64,000 nt of DNA from Rhizobium sp. Q54 (GTDB lineage Bacteria; Pseudomonadota; Alphaproteobacteria; Rhizobiales; Xanthobacteraceae), in the NCBI GenBank assembly GCA_945907045.1, contig CAMDSH010000003.1, positions 1 to 64,000 on the forward strand. Reading direction: 5' to 3'. Positions 36,026 through 45,531 of this stretch are shown here, piece after piece. A program made the position numbers and the translations under genes. The notes beneath the pieces are model-generated. The model ran no database searches and had not been told where the DNA came from. It worked only from the letters and a program-made list of their open reading frames with translations. Numbering within the stretch: the stretch's first letter is position 1; every line of letters begins with the position of its first letter.

Positions 36026-36731
36026 AACGAAAGCACGCGCGAAGACCTCGGTGACCGAGCCCACGCGGAACGGTCTGCGCGAGGCGCTTCTTGGCTTGCT
36101 GGCGATACGGCCGATGTCCGGCTACGACCTCTCGCGTTCCTATCAGCGCGCGTTGCAGCAGATATGGTACGCGCCGCTCGGGCAAATTTATCCGACCGTG
36201 CGCAAGATGCAGCAAGAGGGTTTGCTCAACGTCGCCATTGAGGTTCAGCGCGACCGGCCCAATCGCAAGGTTTACCGGCTGACGCCGGAAGGCAAGCGTC
36301 TGCTCGTGAGCTGGCTGTCGCAGCCGGCGACGCTGCCGAACATGCATCATGAATTCATCCACAAACTATTTCTGCTGAACCATGTCGACGTCAAACGCCG
36401 CGCCGTCCTGGTGGATGGTTATGTTGCGCGCTGCAAGACGTGGGCGTCGGAGCTTCGGATCATCGAGAAGCGGCTCAACGCCTCGCTCAGCGGCCCGCAT
36501 GCGGAAAGCGCATGGCATCAGTTGCTCTCGTTGCAGCATCTGCGGCGGATTGTGGAATGCGAAGCTTTGTCCGCGCAGCAGATTGCGTCCGACATTCGTG
36601 CGCGTCCGAATCCGAGGCGCGGCCGCGGTCAGGCAATAACCCGGCGATCGCTCAAGCCGCTTGAGAAGGCGGCCTTTGCGGGTCTGTCGCTGTCGCCGGC
36701 GGCTGGCGCCAAGCCGGACGCCAACGCATGA
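36009..36731 (+). CDS. PadR-family transcriptional regulator
   Basis: 240 residues. The N-terminal PadR winged helix is clear (LREALLGLLAIRPMSGYDLSRSYQRALQQIWYAPLGQIYPTVRKMQQEGLL...VYRLTPEGKRLLVSWL), followed by the helical Vir_act_alpha_C-type dimerisation region and a basic C-terminal tail. PadR itself represses phenolic acid decarboxylation genes in response to phenolic acids, so an aromatic effector is possible. It starts inside the end of the IpdA-like gene and is the last gene of cassette 2, which it probably autoregulates through the palindrome at 32795. Confidence 0.9.
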   Translation: MPFMRKTKARAKTSVTEPTRNGLREALLGLLAIRPMSGYDLSRSYQRALQQIWYAPLGQIYPTVRKMQQEGLLNVAIEVQRDRPNRKVYRLTPEGKRLLVSWLSQPATLPNMHHEFIHKLFLLNHVDVKRRAVLVDGYVARCKTWASELRIIEKRLNASLSGPHAESAWHQLLSLQHLRRIVECEALSAQQIASDIRARPNPRRGRGQAITRRSLKPLEKAAFAGLSLSPAAGAKPDANA

Positions 36732-36866
36732 GCGCCTCACTTTCATCGCGTTGCGGCATGCAATTTTTGCGCGCAACGATGGAAGGCGGGCGAGGGGAGC
36801 CCGCGCATTTTGGCCGCAGGCGTTCTCGGACGCGGAGCTTGCTCACTGCCGTCGATCGTGATTTAT

Positions 36867-36886
36867 TAGAACATCGTTATACCAAA
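36867..36886 (+). promoter_or_regulatory. Shared 20-bp operator, copy D (CoA ligase-Liv2 operon)
   Basis: TAGAACATCGTTATACCAAA, the copy I use as consensus. It ends 8 bases before GTG 36895 and 20 bases before ATG 36907 of the acyl-CoA synthetase gene, so a bound protein here would block initiation or the transcript must have a very short leader. The rest of the spacer 36732-36866 shows no gene or hairpin. Confidence 0.75.
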
Positions 36887-36906
36887 TTTAGGTTGTGAGC
36901 GTAGCC

Positions 36907-38835
36907 ATGGAGCCCAGTTGGCACGACATCCCGAAGCGTCACCAAGACCGCACCTGGGAGATCTATGGGAAGAGCGTGCCGCAACTGTTCTTGGACCGGG
37001 TTGCCGCGCGGCCCGACTCCGTCGCCTTCCGGTATAAGGACCTCGGCCTCTACCAGGAGGTGACCTGGAAGAAATATCGCGAGGAGGTCGAGGCGTTTGC
37101 GCTCGGTCTGATCGCGCTCGGAGTTGAGCCGGGCGACCGCATCGCCGTCATGGGCGATCCTTGCTTTGAATATTTTATTTCCGACATGGCGGGGCTTGCC
37201 GCCGGTGCGATCACCTACGGCATTTACACGACGTGCTCCATCAACGAGGTGCGCCACCAGCTTGAGAACGCAGGCGCCAAGATTTTCATTTCCGAAAATC
37301 AGGAATACGTCGACAAGGTTCTTGCGCTGCAGGACCTGACGGCTGATCTGCGTCACATCATCGTCGCCGACATGCGCGCGATGTTCCTGTATCGCGATCC
37401 TCGCATCCTGAGTTTCAAGCGCGTGCAGGAAATCGGCCGCGAACAAAAGCAAAAGCAGCCGAAGCTGTTCGAGCAACGCATCGCGACGCTTAAGCCCGAA
37501 AATATCGCCGTCTTTATCTACACATCAGGGACCACCGGCCCGCCAAAGGCGGCCATGATTACGCACCGCGATCTGATGGTGGGCATGGTTCATACTTACT
37601 TGCAGGGCTTTCCCGAGCTTGAGCAGGGAGAACACAGGACCATCACGCATCTTCCGCTGGCGCATCTCGTCGAGCGGTCGATGAGCATGTGCCTGATGAT
37701 GATCGCGAACGTCATTCCGCATCTGGGCGAGGAGGCGGAAAATCTTCGCGAAACGCTTACCGAGGTGGAGCCGACCTTCTTCCACGCGGTGCCGCGCATT
37801 TGGGAAAAAATCGCCTCGCAGATTCTCGTCAACATCGACCGCAGTACGCGCGTGAAGCGGGCTGCGTATCGCGCCGCCATGTGGGTTGGGCGTCGATACA
37901 CTTCGTGCATCTGGCAGAAACGGCGGCCAGCCTTGTGGTTGAAGCTTGCCTACGCGCTCGCGCGCACGCTGGTGTTCAAGCCGATGCTGATGAAAGTCGG
38001 AATGCACAAGGTTCGCGCCGCGCTTACAGCAGGCGCGCCTATTCCGCATCCGATCCAGGCGCTCTGGCAAATCTGGGGCGTGAACTTGCGTAATCTCTAC
38101 GGCATCACCGAGCACACGCTCGTGCTGTGCCAGAGCGAACCGTTCCAGGAACCGGGCGATGCCGGCGTCGCGCTCTATCCAAAACAAGTGCAGCTCGGCG
38201 CCGATGGCGAAATCATGGTGCGCGGTCCAGGCATGTTCGCGGGTTATTGGAAAAACGAAGAAGCGACGCGCGACGCCATCAAGGACGGCTGGTTCTATAC
38301 CGGCGATGTCGCCGAGCGCATGCCGAACGGCCATTTCCGGATCATCGACCGGAAGAAAGACATCATGGTCACCGCCGGCGGCAAGAACATCGCGCCGAGC
38401 GAAGTCGAGAATTTGCTCAAGTCAAGTTCGTTCATCAGCGAGGCCGTGCTGTTCGCTGATGGGCGCAAATTTCCGAGCGCTCTGGTTGAAATCGATTTCG
38501 ACACGGTCGCCGACTGGGCCCGCCAGAATGGCGTCATCTATACGAGCTTCACGTCGCTCGCGGAAAGTCCGCGGGTGGTGGAACTGATCGCGCGTGAAGT
38601 CGAGCATGCGAACGAGCAGCTCGCGCGCGTGGAACAGGTGAAGAAATTCCGGATCATTCCGAAAGAACTCAATCCGGAGGAAGGCGACACGACGCCCACG
38701 AGAAAAGTGAAGCGCCGTCACATTTACACGATGTTCGAGGATCTTATCGAAGGCATGTACCGGGACGATTCAGAAGCCCGGATCAGAATGGAAACGTCCG
38801 ATCAAAACAGTCAGCGAAAGCCCGCTTTCAGCTGA
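36907..38835 (+). CDS. Long-form AMP-dependent acyl-CoA synthetase (FadD15-like)
   Basis: About 642 residues from ATG 36907, or 646 from GTG 36895. A3 is YTSGTTGPPKAAMITHRDL, A5 YGITEHT, A7 YTGDVAERMPNGHFRIIDRKKDIMVTAGGKNIAPSEVE, and the C-terminal lysine region is TPTRKVKRRHI. The central insertion (residues about 240-350, IWEKIASQI...KRAAYRAAMWVGRR) is typical of the long AMP-forming synthetases rather than of aryl-CoA ligases. It loads a carboxylic acid onto CoA. It directly follows operator copy D and precedes a complete Liv importer in the same direction, so uptake and activation are coupled. Confidence 0.92.
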   Translation: MEPSWHDIPKRHQDRTWEIYGKSVPQLFLDRVAARPDSVAFRYKDLGLYQEVTWKKYREEVEAFALGLIALGVEPGDRIAVMGDPCFEYFISDMAGLAAGAITYGIYTTCSINEVRHQLENAGAKIFISENQEYVDKVLALQDLTADLRHIIVADMRAMFLYRDPRILSFKRVQEIGREQKQKQPKLFEQRIATLKPENIAVFIYTSGTTGPPKAAMITHRDLMVGMVHTYLQGFPELEQGEHRTITHLPLAHLVERSMSMCLMMIANVIPHLGEEAENLRETLTEVEPTFFHAVPRIWEKIASQILVNIDRSTRVKRAAYRAAMWVGRRYTSCIWQKRRPALWLKLAYALARTLVFKPMLMKVGMHKVRAALTAGAPIPHPIQALWQIWGVNLRNLYGITEHTLVLCQSEPFQEPGDAGVALYPKQVQLGADGEIMVRGPGMFAGYWKNEEATRDAIKDGWFYTGDVAERMPNGHFRIIDRKKDIMVTAGGKNIAPSEVENLLKSSSFISEAVLFADGRKFPSALVEIDFDTVADWARQNGVIYTSFTSLAESPRVVELIAREVEHANEQLARVEQVKKFRIIPKELNPEEGDTTPTRKVKRRHIYTMFEDLIEGMYRDDSEARIRMETSDQNSQRKPAFS

Positions 38836-38850
38836 CAACGGGAGGTACGA

Positions 38851-40047
38851 ATGGAAAAGCATGTTTCGCGAAAACTTTTCGCCGCCGCGATCTTGGCGGC
38901 GTCGGCATTGGCCGCACCCGCGGCAAGCGCCCAGAATGCTTACGTCATCGGATACATCACCGATCTTTCGGGGCCGCTGGCGGATTCCTATACGCCGACA
39001 TGGCAGGGTTTCGAACTCTACATGAAGGCGCTTAACGACCGCGGCGGCATCAACGGGAAAAAGGTCGAAGTCATTCTCGACGATGACGGTCTCAAGGCGG
39101 ATCGCGCCGTGGCAAATGCGAAGAAGCAGACCGAGCGCGATAATGTCGTTGGCATCTTCGGCTTGAGCCTGTCGAGCACGCAGGCGCCGGTTTTCACCGA
39201 AATGCGCAAGATCGGCGTTCCCGTCGTCACTACCTTCAGCGGCATTCTCGATGCGCTGCCGCCGTCCAAGCCGTTCTCTTACAGCACCGGCGTTGTGTTC
39301 GAGGTTGCAGGCGAAGCGATCGGCGAGCTCACTAAAAACATCAAGCCGAACGGCAAGATCGTCGGCATGACGTTCGATAGCGTCGGCGGCCGCGCAGCCT
39401 TGAGCCATAACAAGCGGATGGCGGAGTCGCTCGGCTATACGTGGGACGAGGTTCTCTTCCCCGTAACGACCAGCGACTTCACGCCGTTCGCGCAAGCGGT
39501 GGCCGAGAAGAAGCCGGATATCGTCGTGGGTCACTACGGCTCGGGACAGAATCTCGGCGTCATCCCGGCGCTCCGGCGCTCCGGCTATACGGGGCCGTAC
39601 ATCGTCGCGTCGTACGGCGTGACCGAAGATACGGTCCGGCAGGCCGCGGTTCGTGCCGGCAATGACGAGAACGTCTACTACGTCACCCGCTACGCTACGA
39701 TCTACGACAACAATCCGGGCATTGCGGAAGTCAGCGCCGCTCAAAAGAAGTACGGCACGTCGAAGCCGTTCTCCAGCATGCACCTGACCGGCTGGACCCT
39801 CGGCAAGTTTGCCGAGACTGCGCTCAAGGCCTGCGGATGGCCCTGCACGCGCGAACAGCTGGATAAGGTGATTCAGACGTTGAAGGTGGATGCGCCCGGC
39901 CTGACCGGCGGTCCGATCGAGATGTCTCCGCAGGACCACTACGGTCCGACTTACTGGCGGCTGTACGTCTGGAATCCGAAGACCACCAGCATGGAACCTA
40001 AGAGCGGCTGGCTCAAGAAAGCCGCGCTCAAGTTCCCGCTGCAGTAA
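38851..40047 (+). CDS. ABC transporter substrate-binding protein, LivK type (system 2)
   Basis: 398-residue periplasmic receptor with signal peptide ending in APAASA. The mature protein begins YVIGYITDLSGPLADSYTPTWQGFELYMKALNDRGGINGKKVEVILDDDGLKADRAVANAKK, a type I receptor pattern. Two Cys near the end (CGWPC) may form a disulfide. Coupling to a CoA synthetase and to CoA catabolism genes suggests an aromatic or alicyclic acid ligand rather than leucine (inference). A GGGAGG ribosome site precedes ATG, 15 bases after the synthetase gene. Confidence 0.92.
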   Translation: MEKHVSRKLFAAAILAASALAAPAASAQNAYVIGYITDLSGPLADSYTPTWQGFELYMKALNDRGGINGKKVEVILDDDGLKADRAVANAKKQTERDNVVGIFGLSLSSTQAPVFTEMRKIGVPVVTTFSGILDALPPSKPFSYSTGVVFEVAGEAIGELTKNIKPNGKIVGMTFDSVGGRAALSHNKRMAESLGYTWDEVLFPVTTSDFTPFAQAVAEKKPDIVVGHYGSGQNLGVIPALRRSGYTGPYIVASYGVTEDTVRQAAVRAGNDENVYYVTRYATIYDNNPGIAEVSAAQKKYGTSKPFSSMHLTGWTLGKFAETALKACGWPCTREQLDKVIQTLKVDAPGLTGGPIEMSPQDHYGPTYWRLYVWNPKTTSMEPKSGWLKKAALKFPLQ

Positions 40048-40052
40048 CAGCG

Positions 40053-40080
40053 AAGGCGGGGACTTCCATGTCCCCGCCTT
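40053..40080 (+). terminator. Perfect hairpin between livK2 and livH2, probable attenuator
   Basis: AAGGCGGGGAC (40053-40063) pairs perfectly with GTCCCCGCCTT (40070-40080) across a 6-base loop; the T-rich CCTCTCATCTT follows. It lies 5 bases after the receptor stop and 27 bases before livH2. The same arrangement occurs in the first Liv operon. It probably lets the receptor be made in excess over the membrane parts. Confidence 0.75.
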
Positions 40081-40107
40081 CCTCTCATCTTATCGAAAGC
40101 GCGGTCT

Positions 40108-40974
40108 ATGGAATTCGCGGCTACGATTGTCATTTTGACGTGTACCTATGCGCTGCTCGCTGCGGGCACCGTCATTCTCTACAAGGCAGGCCGGGTCGTG
40201 AATTTCGCCCACGGCGAACTCGCGATCGTCGGCGGGTACGTTTTCTATAGCGCGGGCCTGATGAGCGGGGGCACGTCGCTGTGGTTCCCGGTTGCCGGCG
40301 CCGTCGTGTTTTCCATTATCATGGGCATGTTCATTTATATGGCGATGATGCGCCGTCTTGTCGGCGAGCCGTTCTATGTGGCGATTTTGGTGACGGTCGG
40401 CATCGGCATCGTTCTGAAATCAGCGATCCTCGTGATATGGCGCGCCGAGCGGCTCACCATCGACGTCGGTGTCACACCCGCTATCCGGATGGCTGGAGGG
40501 GCGACATTGTCCTACATGGACATCGCCAGCGTCGTTCTCACCGTTGCTTTTTTTGCCGGGCTTTATCTCTTCTTTCGTTTTACGCGCCTCGGCGTTCAGT
40601 TCCGCGGGACGGCTGAAAATGCATTGCTCGCAAGCCAGCGCGGCGTGGACGTGAACTTCGTCCTCTCGCTCGCCTGGGTCATCGCAATCCTCGCGGCGTC
40701 TCTCTCCGGTGTCTTGTACGGCGGGCGGGCGTTCCTGAGCACTGAGAGCGTAACCATCGGGCTTGCAGGTCTCACCGCGGCGCTTGTCGGCGGCCTCGAC
40801 AGTTTGCGCGGCGCCGTTGCCGGTGCGTTTATTGTCGCCTGCGCGCAGTATCTGACCGTCCGCCTTGTCGATCCGGTTCTCAGTGAGGCCGTTCCATTTC
40901 TGCTTCTTGTGATCGTGATGTCCATTCGACCCTGGGGCCTTTTCGGCACCCAGGAAGAACTCGACCGGGTTTGA
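40108..40974 (+). CDS. livH: ABC transporter permease LivH (system 2)
   Basis: 288 residues with about 8 membrane segments. LivH landmarks are LTCTYALLAAGTVILYKAGRVVNFAHGELAIVGGYV and ALVGGLDSLRGAVAGAFIVACAQYL. The C-terminus MSIRPWGLFGTQEELDRV is the usual RP.GLFG ending. It pairs with LivM encoded immediately downstream. It is distinct in sequence from system 1. Confidence 0.94.
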   Translation: MEFAATIVILTCTYALLAAGTVILYKAGRVVNFAHGELAIVGGYVFYSAGLMSGGTSLWFPVAGAVVFSIIMGMFIYMAMMRRLVGEPFYVAILVTVGIGIVLKSAILVIWRAERLTIDVGVTPAIRMAGGATLSYMDIASVVLTVAFFAGLYLFFRFTRLGVQFRGTAENALLASQRGVDVNFVLSLAWVIAILAASLSGVLYGGRAFLSTESVTIGLAGLTAALVGGLDSLRGAVAGAFIVACAQYLTVRLVDPVLSEAVPFLLLVIVMSIRPWGLFGTQEELDRV

Positions 40975-40976
40975 GG

Positions 40977-42053
40977 ATGTCGCGTACAGGTTACAATCTC
41001 CGCACCAATTATCTCGAGTCCAACGAGGTTATCCGCAGGCCCTATCAGAAGGTGCTGGTCGCGATGGTTCTTGCCGTGGCCGTGCTGCTGCCGGCGGCGA
41101 CCTCGACGTTTTTCGTGCACCTCCTGAATTTGTGTTTTCTGTCGGCCATCGGCGCGCTTGGGCTGATGCTGCTGACCGGATTTTGCGGGCAGATTTCATT
41201 GGGGCATGCCGCGTTCCTCGCGGTCGGGGCGTTCACGACGGTCATTCTGACCGTTCACGTCGGCGCGCCGTTCGTTGTCGTTATTCCCGCCGCCGCCGTC
41301 ACCGGCGCGGTTCTCGGCTTCATCATCGGATTGCCGTCGCTGCGTTTCCGCGGCGTTTATCTCGCGATCATCACGCTAGCGATGCACTACACGGTCATTT
41401 TTCTGGCGACCAGTTATCAGGCGAATTTCGCCAAAAGCGCGAGCGCCGGAATTACGATCCCCGATCCATCGATTGGGCCGCTGGTTATCAAGGGCGAATA
41501 CACTTGGTATTATTTTTCGCTCGTCCTGCTGACGCTGGTGACGATCTGGTGCGTCAATCTCATTCGCACGCGGCCGGGCCGCGCATGGATGGCCATTCGC
41601 GATCGCGATATCGCAGCGGAAGCGCTCGGGATCAATCTTACCCGCTACAAACTGATGGCGTTCATGGTGAGTTCGACGCTGGCGTCGGTGTCGGGCAGCC
41701 TGCTCGCCTATTACAGCAACGTCGTAACGGTCGAGACCTATACGATCGATCTTGCCGTCATCTATGTCGCGATGATCATCGTCGGCGGCATGGGCTCAAT
41801 CCTCGGCGCCTTGATGGGCGCCATTTTCATGACGCTTTTGCCGTTCGGGATCGACGGCTTGTTCAGTTATCTGCCGCGCGAATGGCGTTACGGGTCGACC
41901 GTCTTCGGCGTGCAGGTCGGTGCGGTGGGCATTTGCATCATCCTGTTTCTTCTCATCGAGCCGAAGGGGCTGGCGGAAATCTGGCGGCGCATCGAAACTT
42001 ATTTCGACCGCTGGCCCTTCCGTTACCGGCCTCTCGATACAACGCGGCACTGA
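40977..42053 (+). CDS. livM: ABC transporter permease LivM (system 2)
   Basis: 358 residues from ATG 40977 (TTG 40971, overlapping the livH stop, is also possible). LivM landmarks are LGLMLLTGFCGQISLGHAAFLAVGAF, LPSLRFRGVYLAIITLAMHY and GRAWMAIRDRDIAAEALGINLTRYKLMAFMVSS. About 9-10 membrane segments. A cytoplasmic tail EPKGLAEIWRRIETYFDRWPFRY is longer than in system 1. Confidence 0.94.
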   Translation: MSRTGYNLRTNYLESNEVIRRPYQKVLVAMVLAVAVLLPAATSTFFVHLLNLCFLSAIGALGLMLLTGFCGQISLGHAAFLAVGAFTTVILTVHVGAPFVVVIPAAAVTGAVLGFIIGLPSLRFRGVYLAIITLAMHYTVIFLATSYQANFAKSASAGITIPDPSIGPLVIKGEYTWYYFSLVLLTLVTIWCVNLIRTRPGRAWMAIRDRDIAAEALGINLTRYKLMAFMVSSTLASVSGSLLAYYSNVVTVETYTIDLAVIYVAMIIVGGMGSILGALMGAIFMTLLPFGIDGLFSYLPREWRYGSTVFGVQVGAVGICIILFLLIEPKGLAEIWRRIETYFDRWPFRYRPLDTTRH

Positions 42054-42057
42054 CCTG

Positions 42058-42849
42058 ATGACCGATATTCTCTTGCAGGTTCGTCAGCTCGAAGTCGTTT
42101 ATCACCGCGTTGCGACGGCTGTTCAGGGCGTCTCGCTGGAGGTGCCGAAAGGCTCCATCGTCGCGCTTGTCGGCACCAACGGCGCGGGCAAGACCACGAC
42201 GTTGCGGGCAATCTCGGGCTTTCTTCCCTCGGAAGACGCGGAAATCACCGACGGCGACATCACCTATGGCGACCGGCGGATCAACGGACAGCTGCCGCAT
42301 CAGATGGCGCGGGCCGGTGTCATTTTGGTTCCGGAGCGCGACAAGGTGTTCGGGACGCTTAGCGTTGAAGACAATCTTGAATTTGCCGCGCGCGGGGGCG
42401 GTGAGATTACGCTGGAGCGCGTGCTCGGTTATTTCCCGCTGCTCACGCAACGCAAATCGCAGCTTGCCGGTTATCTGAGCGGCGGTGAAAAGCAGATGCT
42501 GGCGATCGGGATGGCATTGTTGTGCCGGCCCACGCTGCTGCTGATCGACGAGCTGTCGCTTGGACTGGCTCCCATCGTCATCAAAGACCTGATGGCGCTG
42601 CTGCATCGTATCAGCAAGGAGTTGGGGCTAACCGTTCTGCTGGTCGAACAAAATGCCAATGCCGCGCTTGCCATCGCCGACTTCGGCTATGTGATGGAAG
42701 GCGGCCGCGTCGTTTTCTACGGCAAGGCGTCGGAGTTGATATCCCACCCGGACGTTCGCGAGTTTTATCTCGGCGGCGCGGCGCAGAGCGAGACCAAAAG
42801 CTACCGTGACATCAAGCAATACCGGCGCAAGCGCCGGTGGTGGGGTTAA
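42058..42849 (+). CDS. livF: ABC transporter ATP-binding protein LivF (system 2)
   Basis: 263 residues from ATG 42058; the open frame extends upstream inside livM but lacks a ribosome site. Walker A is GTNGAGKTTTL, the signature LSGGEKQMLAIGMAL, Walker B TLLLIDELSLGLAP (ELS instead of the usual EPS) and VEQN follows. The C-terminal 25 residues after YLGG are basic (KSYRDIKQYRRKRRWWG) and extra to the family. It abuts the LivG gene with no gap. Confidence 0.93.
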   Translation: MTDILLQVRQLEVVYHRVATAVQGVSLEVPKGSIVALVGTNGAGKTTTLRAISGFLPSEDAEITDGDITYGDRRINGQLPHQMARAGVILVPERDKVFGTLSVEDNLEFAARGGGEITLERVLGYFPLLTQRKSQLAGYLSGGEKQMLAIGMALLCRPTLLLIDELSLGLAPIVIKDLMALLHRISKELGLTVLLVEQNANAALAIADFGYVMEGGRVVFYGKASELISHPDVREFYLGGAAQSETKSYRDIKQYRRKRRWWG

Positions 42850-43608
42850 ATGCCGCTCGAAGTTCAAAACCTCACGCTGAAATTCGGCGGCCTGACCGCG
42901 CTCAACGGCGTCAATCTCTCGGTCGGCGACGGTGAGCTCATCGCGATTGTCGGTCCTAATGGCGCAGGCAAGACCGCGCTGCTCAATTGCATCAACGGCG
43001 TCTATCGCCCAACATCGGGCCGCATCGTTCTCAACGGGCAGGACATCACGACGGTCCCCATCGACAAGATCGCTCTGGCCGGTGTCGGCCGTGCGTTTCA
43101 GCATGCGGAACTGTTTCCGCACATGACCGTGACTGAAAACCTGCTGGTGGGCCGCCATCTGCTCATGAAGACGGGCGTGTTCTCCGGAGCGTTTTATTTT
43201 GGGGCCGCGAAGCGGGAAGAGAGCATCGAGCGCAAGGCGATTGAAGGGATCATCGATTTCTTCGAACTTTACCAGTATCGCGATGTGACGGCGGCGAACC
43301 TTCCCTACGGCGTGCAGAAGCTCGTCGGTGTTGCCCGCGCTTTGGCGCTGCAACCCAAATTACTGCTGCTGGACGAGCCGTCCACCGGCCTGACGCGCGA
43401 GGAAAAGGAAAATTTCGCCCGCTTCCTGCTCCGCATTCACCACGAACTGCGTCTGAGCATGCTCTGGATCGAGCACGACATGCAGATGGTCGCGGACCTC
43501 GCGGACCGGATCGTCGTGCTCAGTTATGGCGAAGTGATCGGCGAGGGCCCGCCGGAGGCCGTGCGAAAGATGCCCAAGGTCATCGAAGCTTATCTTGGCG
43601 TCGACTAG
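42850..43608 (+). CDS. livG: ABC transporter ATP-binding protein LivG (system 2)
   Basis: 252 residues. Walker A is GPNGAGKTALL, the Q-loop GRAFQHAELF, Walker B KLLLLDEPSTGLT and the switch EHDMQMVAD with the C-terminal YLGVD. The signature motif is strongly degenerate (LPYGVQKLVGVARAL in place of LSGGQ), which is common in LivG but more marked here than in system 1. It ends the CoA ligase-Liv2 operon. Confidence 0.93.
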   Translation: MPLEVQNLTLKFGGLTALNGVNLSVGDGELIAIVGPNGAGKTALLNCINGVYRPTSGRIVLNGQDITTVPIDKIALAGVGRAFQHAELFPHMTVTENLLVGRHLLMKTGVFSGAFYFGAAKREESIERKAIEGIIDFFELYQYRDVTAANLPYGVQKLVGVARALALQPKLLLLDEPSTGLTREEKENFARFLLRIHHELRLSMLWIEHDMQMVADLADRIVVLSYGEVIGEGPPEAVRKMPKVIEAYLGVD

Positions 43609-43658
43609 ATTATCTTCGATTGGAACCGGCGGCGCTGTCAGGCAGACTGTTGCGTGCC

Positions 43659-44552
43659 ATGAACGATCATCCGGTTGCCATCGTTGGTCTTGGGCTGATG
43701 GGCGAGGTCTATGCCCGTCGCTTGCTCGGTGCCGGGATTGCCGTTACCGGGTTTGACATCGACCCCAAGCGGCGCGCGCGTCTTGCCGAGTTGGGCGGCT
43801 TGCCGGTTGACGATGTTGCCGCGCTGGCGGCTCCATCCCGCTGCATTCTCATCGCGGTCTTCAGCACCGATCAGGTCGAGGACGTGATCGAGAACCATCT
43901 TCTTCCGGCTCTTGGAGATGGATCGAAAAAAATTGTGCTGTGCGCGAGCACTTGCGATCCCGATCGTGTTGCCGCGTTGGCCGGACGGATTGCCCCCCGC
44001 GGCATCCGTTTTCTCGACATGCCGGTTTCCGGCACCAGCGACCAGGTGCTGCGTGGCGACGGTGTCGCGCTGATCGGCGGGGATAAGGCGGTAGCTGCGG
44101 AAGTGCAGCCGGTGCTCGATGCGATATTCGCCCGCTGCTTTCACATCGGCAAAGTCGGCGATGGCGGCCGCGCCAAGCTCGCGGTTAATCTGATCCTCGG
44201 CCTCAATCGTCTGGCGCTGGCAGAAGGGCTCGTATTCGCCGAGCGGCTCGGACTCGATCCCGCCGCCTTTCTCGAAGTCGCTCGCGGTTCGGCATCCAGC
44301 TCGCAGGTGATGGATACCAAGGGACCGAAGATGGTGCGGGGCGATTTTTCCCCGGAAGGCCGGGTACGGCAGACGCTCAAAGACGCGCATCTGATGCTCG
44401 ATCAGGCTGCTGCAATCGGGCATAGGCTATCTGTGCTTGAAGTGCATGCCGATGTGCTGGAAGCTTGCGTAAGGGCAGGCGAGGGCGACCTCGACAATAG
44501 CGCAATCATAAAAGAAGTCCGCCGGCGTAGCGGCGGCGCAGGGAGGAAATAG
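43659..44552 (+). CDS. 3-hydroxyisobutyrate dehydrogenase-family NAD(P)-dependent oxidoreductase
   Basis: 297 residues from ATG 43659. The N-terminal Rossmann motif is VAIVGLGLMGEVYARRLLGAGIAVTGFD, the substrate loop is DMPVSGTSDQVLRGDG, and the catalytic Lys lies in VGDGGRAKLAVNLILGLNRLALAEG. The family oxidises beta-hydroxyacids or reduces tartronate semialdehyde, so the exact substrate is open. It begins 50 bases after livG2 and may be in the same transcript; the next gene, a Bug receptor, starts one base after its stop. Confidence 0.9.
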   Translation: MNDHPVAIVGLGLMGEVYARRLLGAGIAVTGFDIDPKRRARLAELGGLPVDDVAALAAPSRCILIAVFSTDQVEDVIENHLLPALGDGSKKIVLCASTCDPDRVAALAGRIAPRGIRFLDMPVSGTSDQVLRGDGVALIGGDKAVAAEVQPVLDAIFARCFHIGKVGDGGRAKLAVNLILGLNRLALAEGLVFAERLGLDPAAFLEVARGSASSSQVMDTKGPKMVRGDFSPEGRVRQTLKDAHLMLDQAAAIGHRLSVLEVHADVLEACVRAGEGDLDNSAIIKEVRRRSGGAGRK

Positions 44553-44553
44553 C

Positions 44554-45528
44554 ATGAAAAAACTTGTTCAGGCTCTCGTCGCGGGTTGCGTCATGGCCGC
44601 GGGATTTTCCATTTCGGCGCGGGCGCAGGAGTGGCCGCAAAAACCCATCCGCATCATCGTCTCGTTCGGCCCCGGCGGTGGCGCCGACATCATCGGCCGC
44701 ATTCTCGCGCAATCGATGCAGGAGAAATTGGGACAGCCGGTGGTGATCGAGAACCGGCCCGGCGCCGGCGGCATCCTGGGCAATGAAATGGTCGCGAATG
44801 CGGAAGCCGATGGATACACGCTCGGAATCATGACGGCGGGCCAGATCATCGCAGGCGTGACGAAGAAAAATCTGCGCTACGACACACTGACGGCCTTCGC
44901 GCCGATCTCGCAGGTTGCAACCGCGAGCCTGATGATCGTGACGCGGCCAGACTTTCCCGCCAACAACGCGAAAGAACTGATCGCGGTTGCCAAGGCCGAT
45001 CCCGGCAAGATCGTGTTCGCAAGTCCCGGCTTTGCCGCCACCCAGCATTTTGCCGGTGAGATGTTCATGCAGACCGCCGGAGTCAAATTGCTGCACGTTC
45101 CTTATCGCACGTCGCCGGAAGCCATCACCGCGGTTCTCGGCAAGCAGGCTGACGTTCTTTTCGATACGGTCTCGGCATTAATCGGTCAGGTTCAGTCCGG
45201 CCAGTTAAAAGCGCTGGCGGTCACGGGTAAGGACCGATTTCCGGCAGTGCCCAATGTGCCGCCGGCAATCGAATCCGGCGGGCTTCCTGGTTATGACGTC
45301 ACCACCTGGTACGGCGTATTCGCGCCGCGCGGCACGCCGCCCGCTGTCATCGCCAAGCTGAACAAGGTTCTCAATGACAGTCTTGCGGAAGAAGCCGTGA
45401 GCAAACGGCTGGTCACGGCGGGTGTCATTGTGAAGGGCTCGACGCCGGAGGCGTTCGGAAAATTCATGGCGGATGAGTTCAAGCGCTGGGATGCGGTGCG
45501 CGAAGCTGCGGGTATTCCGCAGCAATAA
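44554..45528 (+). CDS. Bug-family (tripartite tricarboxylate transporter) substrate-binding protein
   Basis: 324 residues with a signal peptide ending in SARAQ. Bug landmarks are WPQKPIRIIVSFGPGGGADIIGRILAQSMQEKLGQPVVIENRPGAGGILGNEMVA and YRTSPEAITAVLGKQADVLFD, which form the two beta-strand loops that hold a carboxylate ligand. No TctA/TctB membrane genes are in the window; orphan Bug receptors are common in this kind of genome. Ligand unknown. It shares an operon with the HIBADH-type gene and ends 3 bases from a convergent gene. Confidence 0.93.
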   Translation: MKKLVQALVAGCVMAAGFSISARAQEWPQKPIRIIVSFGPGGGADIIGRILAQSMQEKLGQPVVIENRPGAGGILGNEMVANAEADGYTLGIMTAGQIIAGVTKKNLRYDTLTAFAPISQVATASLMIVTRPDFPANNAKELIAVAKADPGKIVFASPGFAATQHFAGEMFMQTAGVKLLHVPYRTSPEAITAVLGKQADVLFDTVSALIGQVQSGQLKALAVTGKDRFPAVPNVPPAIESGGLPGYDVTTWYGVFAPRGTPPAVIAKLNKVLNDSLAEEAVSKRLVTAGVIVKGSTPEAFGKFMADEFKRWDAVREAAGIPQQ

Positions 45529-45531
45529 CAA

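Noticed and set aside
38770-39939. Minus-strand open frame of 389 codons opposite livK2
   Set aside because: Antisense to a receptor with signal peptide and family motifs; no domain seen.
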